Shown: positions 32,901 to 44,721 of the stretch, in pieces
How positions within the stretch are numbered: the first letter of the stretch is position 1
Layout: each line of letters opens with the position of its first letter
NCBI GenBank assembly: GCA_963921195.1
Contig: OY992537.1
Location: forward strand, 129,974,694 to 130,038,693
Source: Pegoplata infirma
Taxonomy: Eukaryota; Arthropoda; Insecta; Diptera; Anthomyiidae
Direction of reading: 5' to 3'
Length of the DNA: 64,000 bases
Program-made: the position numbers and the translations under genes
The notes under the pieces: model-generated
Told to the model about the DNA's origin: nothing
The model's database searches: none
Seen by the model: the letters and a program-made list of their open reading frames with translations, nothing else

Positions 32901-33858
32901 ATTTTAGAATATAAAACAAACGTTTTTTTATATTTTAAGTTAAGTGAAGTTAATAAAATAATTTTGTATCTTATTTTTTTCTATTTAATTAACAAATTTT
33001 GTTTTTTTAAATAAAAATCTAAAATTATAAAAAAACCGGAAAAACCGGTTGACCGGTTTATTATATAAAAACCGAAACCGGTTTTTTTAAGTTTAGATTT
33101 TTCGAATAAACCGAAAACCGGTTTTTGAAAATAAGCGGTTTTTTTGATACTCTATTCCGAACAAAGTGAACAAAATTTTTTGGATTTTTTTTGGCGTAAA
33201 ATATTAGTCTTAGTCCGAATAGGACATTGCTTAGAAAGAAATTTTATGGTAAAAAATTTTTTGTTTTTAAAAAAAATTTTTGTTTCAAAAATATATATAT
33301 ATTTTTTTTTAATTAATTTCAATATGTATTAAAGTCCAAATAAAATTATAAGATATTTAAAAATATGCCTCTTTCCAACACTGAGCTTATATTTTCAGCA
33401 AAAAACGTTATATTTTCAGCGAAAAGCTAATTAAAATATTTTTTGCAAAGCAAGAAATAAAATAAATTATTTTTTTTTTACAAAAAAAATTACAAAACAT
33501 TTTAAGTAATGTCTGAATATAAACTAATATTTTTAGACAAAAAAAAATTTCACTTTGTTCGGATTTTTCCAATTTTCAAAAAGAAACCCAAATCCATTGC
33601 CCTACAGGTCTAATATATTTGTGTTAATATCGATCCTAGAAGGCAACTTTCCCGACCCCAATATTTTCAAAATTCGAAAAAAAAACTAAGTTTCCTCCAC
33701 CCAAGTGTAAATATTTACAAATATGTACGTTAGCGCGTCCCGAATTCAGATTTTTTCGAATTTAAAAATGCTTGCCAAAACGATGCACAATTAGGACTTT
33801 TTACGGGAAAAATAAGAAAAAACAAGTAAGAAAGTTTAAGTCGGTTAAGACCGACCAT

Positions 33859-34322
33859 TTTTATTAGTTGTGGTTTCAGTAATCATGTTGGTTTAGAGAT
33901 GAATCGGTGATTAGCCGATAGCACCCGAGTCTGGTGCTGGGGCTGCCAGCTATAGCCTCCAGACATGCGTATTGCCACAAGCAGATGTTGTGATATTGGT
34001 TTTCTTGGTTGGCGCCAATTGCTCGCCACGACGTTACAAGGATCATAGGCAAACTCGGTATTTGTGGGAACTCGAAAGACCCTCCGAGACTCTCCTCTTG
34101 TAACCGCTGACTGTCCGCGACTGCCAATAGCAGCTACTCCACATATCTGCGGAACGTACCACTATCCGCAACCTGTGACGCGTCCGGTAGCACTCAGCTG
34201 TGCGTCCCATTAGCAGTTAGTATACCATATACCATCATGAAAATGACAGTATATGGTATATTATCCGCAAGGGCGGCCCTTTGTTCCAGCCTGGAACCTT
34301 AGGAATTAATATATATATATAT
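33859..34322. mobile_element. Unidentified GC-rich insertion with 12-bp target duplication
   Basis: 464 bp that interrupt the HINE. AAGACCGACCAT lies on both sides (33847-33858 and 34323-34334). It is markedly richer in G+C than its surroundings and ends in a TA microsatellite (AATTAATATATATATATATA, about 34303-34322), like the tails of some I-type non-LTR elements. An inverted pair TATACCATATACC...GGTATA is at 34218-34260. Frames on both strands are open in part but not recognised. Probably the 3' end of a 5'-truncated retroelement. Confidence 0.6.
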
Positions 34323-34577
34323 AAGACCGACCATATAATACCCTACTCCCGGGAATTATATGGTCCATTTTTTCGGAAAATGGGTCCCAAATTTAAACAT
34401 AGACCGATTGGATCTATCTTTTTTCAAATCTTTAATAAGTGTAAAAAACACAAATTTGTATGAATAGACTTCTATTTGTTGCCAATAAACCGATTTAACT
34501 AAATATCGGGCAAAATTTTAATGGTCCAATTATATTTCTATCAGATTTGATTATTAAAATACGCGTTACATACAATA

Positions 34578-35448
34578 CACTAAAAAAAAAAGATTTACTA
34601 ATTTTTTTTTGCTAATGCTAGTTAGCTACCTTTTAGCAAATTTTTAGTTGAGATTAGCATGTTAGCAAAAAATTCTTGTAAACTTCATTTAGCACATTAG
34701 CAATTTTAAACAAACGTTGAACTAATTTCTTTTGCTAAGATTTGAAATTGAGTTGACAACATTTTTACAAGATTTTTTGCTAACATTAGCAAAAATAAAT
34801 GGTAAATTTTTTTTTATTTTCAGAAAACTTAAAATGGCTCTATCTCGGAAACTAAGCCAGATAGAGCAAAATGGAGGGCATTTTTGGTCCTTAGAATCTC
34901 CATACTTTCGCGGGTCCCCTTCACATGTGTGGACCCTAATGGGCCCTAACTTTGTATCCAAAAAAGTTAGCATTCCCGAAAATTTTAAAATGCCCATATC
35001 TCGGTAAATATTGCCGACACAACAAAAAGTCCAAAAGCATTTTTGTAGCCCTCAATACGTAGAACGAGACCGCAAAATAGTCAAAAGCTCTCCGAGTAAT
35101 ATTTTTGAAGTTATCGAGTTTTTTAATTCTCAAGACCCCAGTGGTCCCCTATAATCACGTATCTTAAAAACTAAGCAAGGTAGAGCGAAACGGACACAAA
35201 TTTTGGATCAAAAACTATGACGATTTTTAAGGAATCCGACTAGGTCTAGGCCCATCGGGGTCTGGACCTATCGGGTCTGAACCCAATGGGGTCCTCAAAT
35301 GTGTCAAAAAAAATTTTTTTTTGTTAACTAATTATTGGCAAAACATTTTTGCTAACTTTAGCAAAAAAATTGTGTGTTCAAAATCAGCAAATTTTCTTGT
35401 AGGTTTACAAGCTTTTTTTGCTAACATTACAGTTTTTTTTTTTGAGTG
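34578..35448. mobile_element. Family-A MITE, copy 3 (complete)
   Basis: Starts CACTAAAAAAAAAAGATTTA after TA (34576-34577) and ends TTTTTTTTTTTGAGTG before TA (35449-35450). It matches copy 1 throughout, with about 45 extra bases (CCGAGTAATATTTTTGAAGT, about 35092-35136) that copy 1 lacks, so copy 1 carries a deletion there. It lies in a HINE of subfamily 2. Confidence 0.85.
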
Positions 35449-35520
35449 TACGGTTGTTAGGGTCATTTGACCAATATTTAAAAGGGACGTTTGTATGGGA
35501 CTAGGTCAAAACATTGACCG

Positions 35521-36170
35521 ATAATAAAAATATGCAAGAAAATATTCATCAAAATATGCAAAAATATGCACTTACAAATCAATGCCATTTTTAGGCAAAT
35601 TCGAAAGATAAGTCGTTCTCAGGCTAACGACAACAAACATGTATTCACATGAGCCTCCTTTCCCTGTTATTGACATTGTAACGCACTGTTAGAAAACTCC
35701 ATGTCTGCTCGTAGTTATTCAGGCTGTTAAGTCAGTCAGTTAGTTTAAACATGGTGTTATTCTGAGTATTCCCTAATGCAGTAAAATTATTGCTTTAAGC
35801 TAAAACTTTATATGCTGTTAAAATCGTTGCTGTATTTTCTATATTCGAGTACAAGTTTTTATGCCAGTAAAAAAATGCATTTTTTTTAATATGAAAGGGT
35901 TAATTTTTCTAACCGTACAAATGTTCTTTTCTTTATTTCTTTACTTTTTTCAGATTAGAATCATTTTTTTTTTTAGCGTAAGTAATGCTGCCCTTAAGGG
36001 ATGATATTTCCAGTCTATTGCATTAAATCATGTTAAAATTTATTAGTATGCAGAGGAATCTATTGAAATCGATAATAAAAATGAATCTAAGATTAGAAAA
36101 TTTAACCAAAAAATATGCAAAATTTTAACTGACTTTAAAAAACTAACACCTTGGATCGATAATATTTGTT
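35521..36170. other. Family-R-like fragment and unassigned DNA
   Basis: 35525-35685 contains AAAATATGCAAAAATATGCA and ends CATGAGCCTCCTTTCCCTG, resembling the right end of family R at 39840-40006. The remainder to 36170 is unassigned. Confidence 0.4.
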
Positions 36171-36175
36171 TTTGG

Positions 36176-37905
36176 TTTAAATGGAGTTTAACCAACAGAT
36201 TCTGTTTTTCAGATGTGATTGGTCAGTTAAACCAAGGTACAAAATCGTAAACAAAAAACAGAAAAAATATGCATTGTAGCAACTTCTATAACACTTGTTT
36301 ACAGAAATTTTGACCCACGACATTTTACATTTATTTTCCATGTAAAATCTTATGTTGAATCCGAAATTCCACTCCAAAGTTTTAAAAGTAGAACAGTTTT
36401 CGAAATATTGCCAACTTTTCAAATTTTCATCTTTTTAAAAAAGTGGTTTAACTTAAATTAAAATATCTTCGGAACAAATTGATCGATTTAATTGTTTTTG
36501 GTTTTAAATTAAAGGTAATTTAGTTATCTTTTAACCTTATGTACAGCATTTTTCAATCTGATTATCGCCGTAGAAGCTATTTATTGATATATCAGCAATT
36601 TTACCGCTATTTTAGCGAAATTTGGGGAAAAAGTAAATTATTTGTAAATTTTAGAAATAAAAAAAAAAATATTTTTTTTTCCTCTCTTTACAATTCAAGT
36701 CTGATCTATTACGAAGAAAATAAGATCGTTTTTAAGAGATTCCGTTTAAAATTGTATAAGTTACATGCATTTGAGCAAAAATGCGAAATTCAGTTTTTAT
36801 ACATTTTTAGTTTTTGAGTGTAACACCAGTTTACAAATTTTAAAATTTTGTTCGCAAATATTTATAAAAACTGTCATAAATATAAAAAAAATCTTCATTA
36901 ACGTTCGTCCAATGTAACATTTTCATAAATACAATAAAATAGTTTCATAATTGTTCACATGGTGAATAAAAATTCATAAACTTTTACGAAACTCTTCATA
37001 AATATCTTCATAAATACGATGACAAATTTTGATGAAATGTTTCACAGTATTTATGAAATATTTTATATTATTTCTGAAACAGTTACATTTGACAAACTTT
37101 AATAACAAGTTTCATTATATTTATGAAAAGGTTTCATAGTATTTATGAAATATCACATTAATAAAGCAAATGCATTATTTTATTTTTAGAATAAAATTTA
37201 TGATATTTACACTGAAAGAACTAAAATAAGGAATAACAATTTTAAAAATCGTCTTCAGGAGCTATATAATTGTTTAGCCCCATTTTCTTAATCATATTAC
37301 AAAAAATCATATGACACGTTTTTTTATGAAATCATTAAATTTTATAACGTGCATTTCATAGACTTTTTTCATAAAACTTCATTATATTTATGAAGGTTTC
37401 ATTTGGGTTTTATAAATATAATCAAATTTTAAGACAAAAATATTTATGAAACCATGTCATAAACATTATGAAGCATTTTTCTCAGAGTGTTTTAGATAAG
37501 ACTTGAACTTCAAATAGAAAAACGATTCGGAGATATTTTAATTTAAGAAAAACTACTTTTTTAAAAAGATGCAAATTTGAAAAGTTGGCAATATCTCGAA
37601 AACTGTTCTATTTTAAAAATTATGGAGTGGGTTTTCGGATTCAGCGTAAGATTTTACATAAAAAATAAATGCAAAATGTCGTGGATCGCAAATTTTTTAT
37701 TAATTTGTAAACTAGTGTAATTGGAAATTGGATATTAAGTATGGCAATAAATACTACTATAATGCGCATTTTAATTGTTATTCAAGGGAAGATCTAGCCC
37801 TTATGCCCGGCACTGCCAACTTAATAAGTCTTTTGTGCCAAATTAGCATTTGTAAAACTTAAACTGAAAAATAGAATGTTTGGTTAAACTTCGATTTTAT
37901 ACCAT
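36176..37905. repeat. Palindromic element Q (about 1.7 kb)
   Basis: GGAGTTTAACCAACAGATTC at the left pairs with GAATGTTTGGTTAAACTTCG at the right. ACATTTTACATTTATTTTCC, TGAATCCGAAATTCCACTCC and TCGAAATATTGCCAACTTTT (36320-36425) recur reversed at 37560-37690. The centre (about 36840-37490) is full of TTTATGAAA/TTTCATAAA blocks and may contain a further MITE (CACTGAAAGAAC near 37213 to CTCAGAGTG near 37487). Non-coding. Confidence 0.65.
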
Positions 37906-37966
37906 CCACTTTGATCATGATTAAATTTAAAATTTGTTCAAATTGAACCTTATACTAGGGATGAGA

Positions 37967-40006
37967 CTTTCACGCACTAAAAAAATCCAAATTATGCACT
38001 AAAAACCTAAAAATATGCACTAAAAAAATAAAATGTGTACAATAAAAATCTTGTTTTCATACGAAAAACTTTAAAAAGCAAAAAATAACGCCGGGCTTAA
38101 ATATTAAGGTTTAAAACTTTATAGGAGGAGTTCCGGCTAAGACTTAAATTTTTAGGTAAAAATTATGTGATTTTTGTTTTGATGGCACATCGATGAAAAT
38201 TGGCATAAATATTAGAAGCTATTTAAGAATGAGAAATTCGTTTGCGTCAATTAAATCGCGCAAGGGGGTCAAAAGTTTGGGCGGTTTTAAGATTTAGCGG
38301 TTTTAAAAAATCTTAAAAATATTTAAATATTTTTTTTCTACACATTTGTTGCATGCGTTATTAAAACAGGATATATCATTTCTTCTAAAATATATGATAT
38401 AAATTTAACCCTTTAATGACCAAACGATTTAAAAAAAAAAATATCTAAGTACCTAAAATCGCGATTAATTCGCGGTAAAAGAAAAGTTTCATAACTTTTT
38501 ATAACATATTTAGGCAATGCGCGTTGGTATTACTGAAAAAAAAAATCACGGAAAATCGTATCATTGTACCAGTGTTTAAAAAAATCGGTGATGATTTTTT
38601 ATAACAAGAAAATTTAATATGGTCCAAAAAATCTATAATCATCAAAATTTTTTAACCCGCCTCTGATTTTATGATGACACATCAAGTGGGCTTTCATTTA
38701 AAAACAATTTCATCCGATTTCGTGTAAAGCCTTAGATGTGCCAGATCAAAACAGGTTTAGATAAAATCATCGCGCTTTCCGCTCAGAATGGCTTAAAGTA
38801 AAAAGTCAAAAAGCAAATCAGTTCTACTCGTTAAGGCACGTCTTTTGGTGTATTAAAATGAACATGATGCATTAATTGCTACTAAAAAAAAATTGGAAAC
38901 AGATTTGCAAATTTCGCACAATTTTCAAAAATGCCATAAAATTTTTGCAATTTATTTTTTATAAACCCGCCAGTGATTTTTTTATGTAAACTCCTAAAAA
39001 ACTCGGTTTACGCAAGAGTCCACCAAATTTCAAATGAAACCGCGAATGTGCCTCGCGAAAAACTGGTATTTTAAAAAAATTACGTTTTTTCTTTCGAACT
39101 TTGATCTGCTGAAACTCCTTAACTATTCGTGGCACATTAACGGGATTAATTCCAAAATGTTAGGAATTACAACAGCTACCAACTCTAGTTCAACTTTTTT
39201 CATTTTATAGAGGGGGCCGAAATCTCTGATCAAAAAACCTCGAAAATTTAAAAACCCTTAATTTTTGGTTTCAAAACTTAACCGTCTTATAACTTCTTAC
39301 CAAGCGATGAAGCATCTATCAAGCCAACATTAAAATAATCTCTTACATGTACTGACTTTGTGTTATGCCGGAAAAGATTGAAATATAAGGAGAACTTAAA
39401 AAAAAAAGCGAAAGAAGGTAAAAACTATGGATTATTTCAAGCCATTTTTATCGATTTTTCAACTTTAACCCTATGTAACTTTTAGGGATAAAGTGGGGTA
39501 ATCCTTAAACATTGCTCAGTGATGGTTCAAGGTCTTGTTTACACAACTGCAGTTACAGTTTTTCTAAATTCCAAAAACTGCCGGTTTTTTTACACATTTA
39601 TTTCAGTTTCACTGAGTTGAAATATAAAAAAGATTTCATGATATAAGCAAGATTTTATAGAAATTTAGTAAATCTATAAAAAAAAATTTAAAAAGAAAAA
39701 AATTTTTTTTTTCTTATTTCCAAAATAAATTTTCAGAATTTAAAGTAGTTTTTGAATAAATTAATTTCAATTTGTGTTTTTGCTAATTTATGAAAAAATA
39801 TGCAATTAAAAGTTGGAAATATGCCCAAAATATGCACTTAAAACCAAAATATGCAAAAATATGTATTTTTATCAAAATATGCAAAAATATGCAAAAACAA
39901 ATCGATGCCATTTTAACGCAAATTTCTTGATTCGGAAAAATAATTGGTTGATATCGTTTTAGATATCCACAAAAAACATGTATTTGCATGGAAATCACAT
40001 CCCTAC
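37967..40006. mobile_element. Family-R element with TAGGGATG ends
   Basis: Left TAGGGATGAGACTTTCACGC and, reversed, right TAGGGATGTGATTTCCATGC are inverted repeats of hAT-like form. TATGCACTAAAAA / AAAATATGCAAAAATATGC motifs fill both subterminal zones. The interior (38100-39750) is repetitive non-coding DNA with phrases such as TAAAATCATCGCGCTTTCCG and no transposase. A clear 8-bp duplication was not found. Related ends occur near 29640-29830, 35525-35685, 58370-58620 and 62490-62590. Confidence 0.55.
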
Positions 40007-41223
40007 TTATCTATATGGGGGTTTTCGTGTCAACTGACACAACTTTTGAAACCGATGTCTTCCGGGATGAAATTTGCACCAAGGTTAGTCCTATTGGATA
40101 GTAGTTCAGACACAATTTTTCAACGAGATCGGTCAAGAACTCTCTGAGTTAGAGGGGGTCGAAATTTGACATTTTGGCCAAAGAGGTGTTGATTCTCATC
40201 CATGTAACTTCTTACCTATTGTTTTTAGCAAAATGTATCCCAAAGAGTTTAGATAGCTATTTCTTCAGTCTTTCGAAAAAAAAATATAAAAAAAATAAAA
40301 ACAAATTTTTTGATTTTTTTTCTTAAAAATCCAAAACTTTTTTGACTTTTTCCTCAAATTGGGCCCTTTTTTTTTTTTTTTTTTGATTCAAAAGAAAGCT
40401 TAGGTCTTTTTCTTTAAGAGCTATGGGGTCGCTTAGTGGGACGCGAGTGGGATATCTATGAAAAAAAAAAAATTTTTAACTTTGGAACACAAAAAACGGT
40501 TCTTCCATTTGCACTATTAGGCGTGGGATAGCTAACCAGTTTTCGATTTCGATCCGCGATACCCTCTAATTTTTATAGGTTCGAAAAAGAAAGCACGAGC
40601 CAAAAATGAGAGCGGTGGGGTTAGGCCATATGGCTCCTCATCGGGGTCAAAATTGGGCATAAAGAGGTTAAAATCCTCAAAAAGCCCCACAACTGCCATA
40701 GAACTGCCCACGGAGGGGTGCAATGTGAGACCGACCTCTATTAATTTTCTGCCCCAACATTTTTTTTAATATACCTAACCTCTATTTCCACTTCCTAAGG
40801 GGGCTCCCATACAAAATGACATTTTTATAAAATTTGCTCCTACCGCTCTAACTGTCCATAGGGTGCCCCTAGAGAAGTAAAATATTTGACCGACCCCCAA
40901 TATTTTTTCATCACCAACATTTTCTCAGAATATACCTACAGTGTATCACAAAAGTATTTTGCCTATGCAAAATATAATAAAATTTAATAAAAAAACGCTA
41001 TAAAAAAATATTTATTTTTAAAAATAAATATATGTTTTATTAAATATTAAATAAGGGAACATTAAACTTTAATTCTGTATCTTTAAACACTTAATTTTAA
41101 TTTTTTACGCATGAGATCTTAAAGAAAATATCAAATTATCACTCATATTTCATCTCACAAAAGTATTTTGCTTTTTTAATTTTACTATATAATTTTTTCA
41201 ATTTATTAAAAAAATTAACAATT

Positions 41224-41700
41224 TTAATATTTTGAATGGTATTTATTGTTAGCCAGAACTAATTCCAGACGTCTAGGCATTGATTCCCCTTAATTCAAAA
41301 AATTTTGAATAGGTATTTTGTACCATTCTACTTCTGGTGCTTGTTTGTAAAGTAGTTTTAATTGAAATGTTGTGTTACATGATTTTCCGCCGAAATAAGC
41401 CCAAAGATTTTCGAAAGGATTCATGTCGGGACTTTGTGGTGGTGTTGCCGGATGTTTGGCGTTGTATAAAAACCACTTTTTAACGTCAAAAGCAGTGTGT
41501 TTTGACTCATTATCACGTTTGAAGTAAAACCCTTTTCGCTATAGCCCCATTTGGTCAGCACTGGCATGTTAATTTTTCCTCAAAATGGATAAATCTCTAC
41601 ATGACTATCCACAGTTTCATTAATAAACACTAACTGGCCCATTTCAAGGCCGACATAAAGTCTTAAAAGACCAGAGAACCACCACCATGTTTTGCCGTTG
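41224..41700 (-). pseudogene. Tc1-type transposase C-terminal fragment (left half of K)
   Basis: The minus strand reads GLEMGQLVFINETVDSHVEI, TKWGYSEKGF, then AFDVKKWFLYNAKHPATPPQ and SPDMNPFENLWAYF, ending SMPRRLELVLANNKYHSKY and a stop. PQSPDMNP.ENLW carries the last catalytic acidic residue of DDE transposases. The N-terminal DNA-binding part is missing and frameshifts separate the pieces, so it is inactive. The plus-strand partner in K is nearly identical. Confidence 0.8.
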
Positions 41701-41924
41701 ATTTTATATTTTTTATATTTAAGGATTTATTTGGCTTTCTCAAGACCATACGTCGTCCATCTGACCCAATAAAGTTTTGAAAAACTCAAATGAGCAGTGA
41801 CGAAACCAAATTCAACATTTTTGGGTGTGATGAACGACGTATGGTCTTGCGAAAGCTAAATAAATCCTTAAATATAAAAAATATATAATATAATTGTGGT
41901 GGTTCTATGGTCTTTTAAGACTTT

Positions 41925-42976
41925 ATGTAGGCCTTGAAATGGGCCAATGGGAAATGGTGGTTCTATGGTCTTTTAAGACTTTATGTAGGCCTTGAAATGG
42001 GCCAGTTAGTGTTTATTAATTAAACTATGGATAGTCATGTAGAGATTTATCCATTTCGAGGAAAAATTAACTTACCAGAGCTGACCAAATGGGGCTATCG
42101 CGAAAAGTGTTTTACTCAAGAACAATATATGTAAGAGGATATTCAATGTTCTGACGCCAAAATAAGTTTGGCGTCTTGGCGTCTTGGCGTTTCTTACATA
42201 GGCCAAAATGAAAGGGTGTCAGGTGTTTTTTGCGGGAGTTGGTTGTATCCAACAGTTGCGCATCTCATAAAATTGAGATTTTACAGCGAAAAAATTATAT
42301 TAAAACTTTAAAAAATTAAAAAAAATTATGAAAGAATTAAGAAAAAATTTTACCAATAAAAAAAAATAAGAAAATTAAGAAAAAAAAAAATCCCAAAATA
42401 TTTTATTTTCAATTTTTAATTTTTTTTATGGATGAGTTATTTGTTAATTTGTTCTCCTTTTTTTTTTAATTTTTTAAAGTTTTAATATAATTTTTTCGCT
42501 GTAAAATCTCAGTTTTATGAGATGCGCAACTGTTGGATACAACCAACTCCCGCAAAAAAACACCTGACACCCTTTCATTTTGGCCTATGTAAGAAACGCC
42601 AAGACGCCAAGACGCCAAACTTATTTTGGCGTCAGAACATTGAATATCCTCTTACATATATTGTTCTTGGTTTTACTTCAAGCGTGATAATGAGCCAAAA
42701 ACACACAGATTTTGACGTTAAAAAGTGGTTTTTATACAACGCCAAACATCCGGCAACACCACCACAAAGTCCCGACATGAATCCTCTCGAAAATCTTTGG
42801 ACTTATTCGACGAAAAAATCATGTAACACAACATTTCAATAAAAACTACTTTAAAACAAGCACCAGTAGTAGAATGGTACAAAATACCTATTCAAAATTT
42901 TTTGAATTTAGTGGAATCAATGCCTAGACGTCTGGAATTAGTTCTGGCTAACAATAAATACCATTCAAAATATTAA
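41925..42976 (+). pseudogene. Tc1-type transposase C-terminal fragment (right half of K), split by insertion L
   Basis: Mirror copy of the minus-strand fragment: TLCRP/GLEMGQLVFIN-like sequence, then after insertion L the frame DFDVKKWFLYNAKHPATPPQ and SPDMNPLENLW, ending RRLELVLANNKYHSKY. The apparent ATG-initiated frame at 42522-42842 starts inside insertion L and runs into the transposase by chance, so its first half is not transposase. Dead: no N-terminus, frameshifts, 553-bp insertion. Confidence 0.8.
42117..42669. mobile_element. Palindromic insertion L with perfect 8-bp duplication
   Basis: 553 bp between GTTTTACT at 42109-42116 and 42670-42677. The ends CAAGAACAATATATGTAAGA are perfect inverted repeats, and the arms (about 190 bp each) stay almost identical, including GACGCCAAAATAAGTTTGGC and three GGCGTCTT-type repeats. 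The loop is an A/T-rich run. The 8-bp duplication suggests a hAT-type integration; the terminal bases fit that group only loosely. Confidence 0.85.
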
Positions 42977-44389
42977 AATTGTAAATTTTTTTTAATAAAT
43001 TAAAAAAATTATATAGTAAAATTAAAAAAGCAAAATACTTTTGTGAGATGAAATATGAGTGATAATTTGATATTTTCTTTAAAATCTCATGCATGAAAAA
43101 TTAAAATTAAGTGTTTAAAGATACAGAATTAATGTTTAATCTTCCCTTATTTAATATTTAATAAAACATATATTTATTTTTTAAAATAAATATTTTTTAT
43201 AACGTTTTTTTAATTAAATTTCATTATATTTTGCATAGGCAAAATACTTTTGTGATACACTGTACCTTTTTTTTTAACTCTTAAGGGGGTCCCCATACAT
43301 TTTTTTTATTAGTTTTTAAAAATATATGTTTTTATAACGTATGGGAATGGGGGTTGGTCATAATTTTTGCCTCTCTAGGAGGCACGGTAGGGGCGGTAGG
43401 AGCTGGTTTAATAAAACAAATTTATAAAAAATAAAAGAAATGTATGGGGACCACCTTAAGGGTTAAAGATACATCGTAGTTGGGTTTGCAAAAAATGTTG
43501 GAATTAATAAAATAATGGGGGTCGGTCATACATTTGGCTCCACTTGGGGCACTTTAGGGTAAGTTAGAATGGTAGGATCAAATTTTTTAAAAATGTATTG
43601 TATGGGAGCCCCCATAGGAAGTGGAAATAGGGGTAAGGTATGTTCAAGAAAAATGTTGGGGGCAGAAAATTATTGGAGGTTCGTCTAACATTGCACCCCT
43701 CCAGGGGCGTTTCTAGGGCAGTATTGGGGCTTTTTGAGGATTTTACCACTTTACGCCCAACTTTGACCCCGATGAGGGGCCATATGGCCCCACCGCCCTT
43801 ATTTTTTGGCTCGTGCTTTCTTTTTCGAACCTATAAAAATTAGAGGGTATCGCGGATCGAAATCGAAAACTGGTTAGCTATCCCACGCCTAATAGTGCAA
43901 ATTGAAGTACCGTTTTTTGTGTTCCAAAGTTAAAAAAAAAAAATTTTCATAGATATCCCACTCGCGTCCGACTAAGCGACCCCATAGCTCTTAAAGAAAA
44001 AGACCTAAGCTTTCTTTTGAATCAAAAAAAAAAAGGGGCCCAATTTGAGGAAAAAGTCAAAAAAGTTTTAGATTTTTAAGAAAAAAAAATCAATTTTTTT
44101 TTTTTTTTTTGTAATTTTTTTTCGAAAGACTGAAGAAATAGCTATCTAAACTCTTTGGGACATATTTTGCTAAAAACAATACGTAAGAAGTTACATGGAT
44201 GAGAATAAACACCTCTTTGGCCAAAATGTCAAATTTCGACCCCCTCTAACTCAGAGAGTCCTTGACCGATCTCGCTGAAAAATTGTGTCTGAACTACTAT
44301 CTAATAGGACTAACCTTGGTGCAAATTTCATCCCGATCGGAAGATATCGGTTTCAAAAGTTCTGTCAGTTGACACGAAAACGCCCATAT

Positions 44390-44721
44390 TTATTATTACT
44401 TGAAAACTGTATAAGAGGCGTATACTTAATTTTTTAATTTCCTTTAAATCAAAATTATACGCAACACCGTTGCACAGAGTTTTTTTTTTTTTTAATAATT
44501 CGGCAATTCAGTAAGTACTGGACTGTTTGAAGAGAGAAGTTGAATATATACTTTTGTTAAGCAAATGAAACATTTTAATTTCAGAAGAAGTTTTTAGTCC
44601 TACACTTATACTCAGGGAATAAGAAAATTATTCCCTGAAAAAAACGACACCGTTAATTTTTTTTTTACATTTTGGAGGGTATGAAAAATTCGGAATAGCC
44701 GAATTTAACACTCTCCCTTGT
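44390..44721 (+). mobile_element. HINE 3' fragment
   Basis: The end GGAGGGTATGAAAAATTCGG with TTCGGAATAGCCGAA and AACACTCTCCCTTGTTTC matches the standard HINE 3' end. Upstream, GCAAATGAAACATTTTAATT and TTCCCTGAAAAAAACG belong to the same element. The 5' part is missing. Confidence 0.6.

Larger units (their letters stand above)
30055..33154. mobile_element. hAT-like element T (3.1 kb) with perfect 8-bp target duplication
   Basis: Ends TAGAGTATCCAAAATCG and, reversed, TAGAGTATCAAAAAAACCG. TTCCGAAC is duplicated at 30047-30054 and 33155-33162. Both subterminal regions are packed with AACCGGTT-type motifs (30075-30190 and 33035-33125). The interior is occupied by a truncated family-A MITE (30787-31240) joined to a HINE (31246-32177) and by degenerate tandem repeats. 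No transposase was found. Confidence 0.8.
29895..33715. repeat. Inverted repeat S around hAT-like element T
   Basis: TCGGGTCGGAAAATTGCC, ATATTAACACACAAAAATAT and ACCTGTAGGATAATGGCTTT at 29941-30013 recur reversed at 33590-33660 (ATTGCCCTACAGGT, GTGTTAATATCGATCC, GGCAACTTTCCCGACCC). The arms are about 170 bp or more and element T sits between them. Without T the palindrome is about 700 bp. No terminal motif was identified. Confidence 0.6.
33834..35520 (-). mobile_element. HINE subfamily 2, minus strand, with two insertions
   Basis: The 3' end (left) is AACAAGTAAGAAAGTTTAAG with the hairpin GTCGGTTAAGACCGAC. The body then follows the copies at 52402 and 53317 (AATGGGTCCCAAATTTAAAC; ACCGATTGGATCTATC; CCAATAAACCGATTTAACTA). 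It is interrupted by the insertion at 33859-34322 and by family-A MITE copy 3 (34578-35448), and stops near 35520 without reaching its microsatellite. Confidence 0.75.
40939..43262. mobile_element. Tc1-like transposon K, itself an inverted duplication
   Basis: 2324 bp bordered by TA (40937-40938, 43263-43264). The ends CAGTGTATCACAAAAGTATT are identical inverted repeats. Each half carries the C-terminal part of a Tc1-type transposase pointing outward (minus at 41224-41700, plus at 41925-42976), so the element consists of two mirrored 3' halves with no complete gene. The plus half is split by insertion L (42117-42669) and has a tandem duplication of about 58 bp (41901-41958 and 41959-42003). 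Confidence 0.85.
40012..44389. mobile_element. Giant palindromic (foldback) element M
   Basis: Left ATATGGGGGTTTTCGTGTCA and, reversed, right ATATGGGCGTTTTCGTGTCA start two inverted arms of about 0.9 and 1.1 kb (40013-40936, 43265-44389). Blocks such as TTAGATAGCTATTTCTTCAG, CACGAGCCAAAAATGAGAGC and GGGGCTCCCATACAAAATGA appear reversed on the far side. The inner parts share the GACCGACC units of element G. The centre is filled by a Tc1-like element (40939-43262). Apparent ORFs in the arms are non-coding. Confidence 0.8.

Noticed and set aside
33876..34127. An 83-aa minus-strand frame in the GC-rich insertion
   Set aside because: Higher G+C makes long frames likely by chance; no motif is recognised and the segment is a truncated insertion.
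42522..42842. A 106-aa protein starting with ATG at 42522
   Set aside because: Its first half is translated from palindromic insertion L and only the second half is transposase; it is an accidental fusion.
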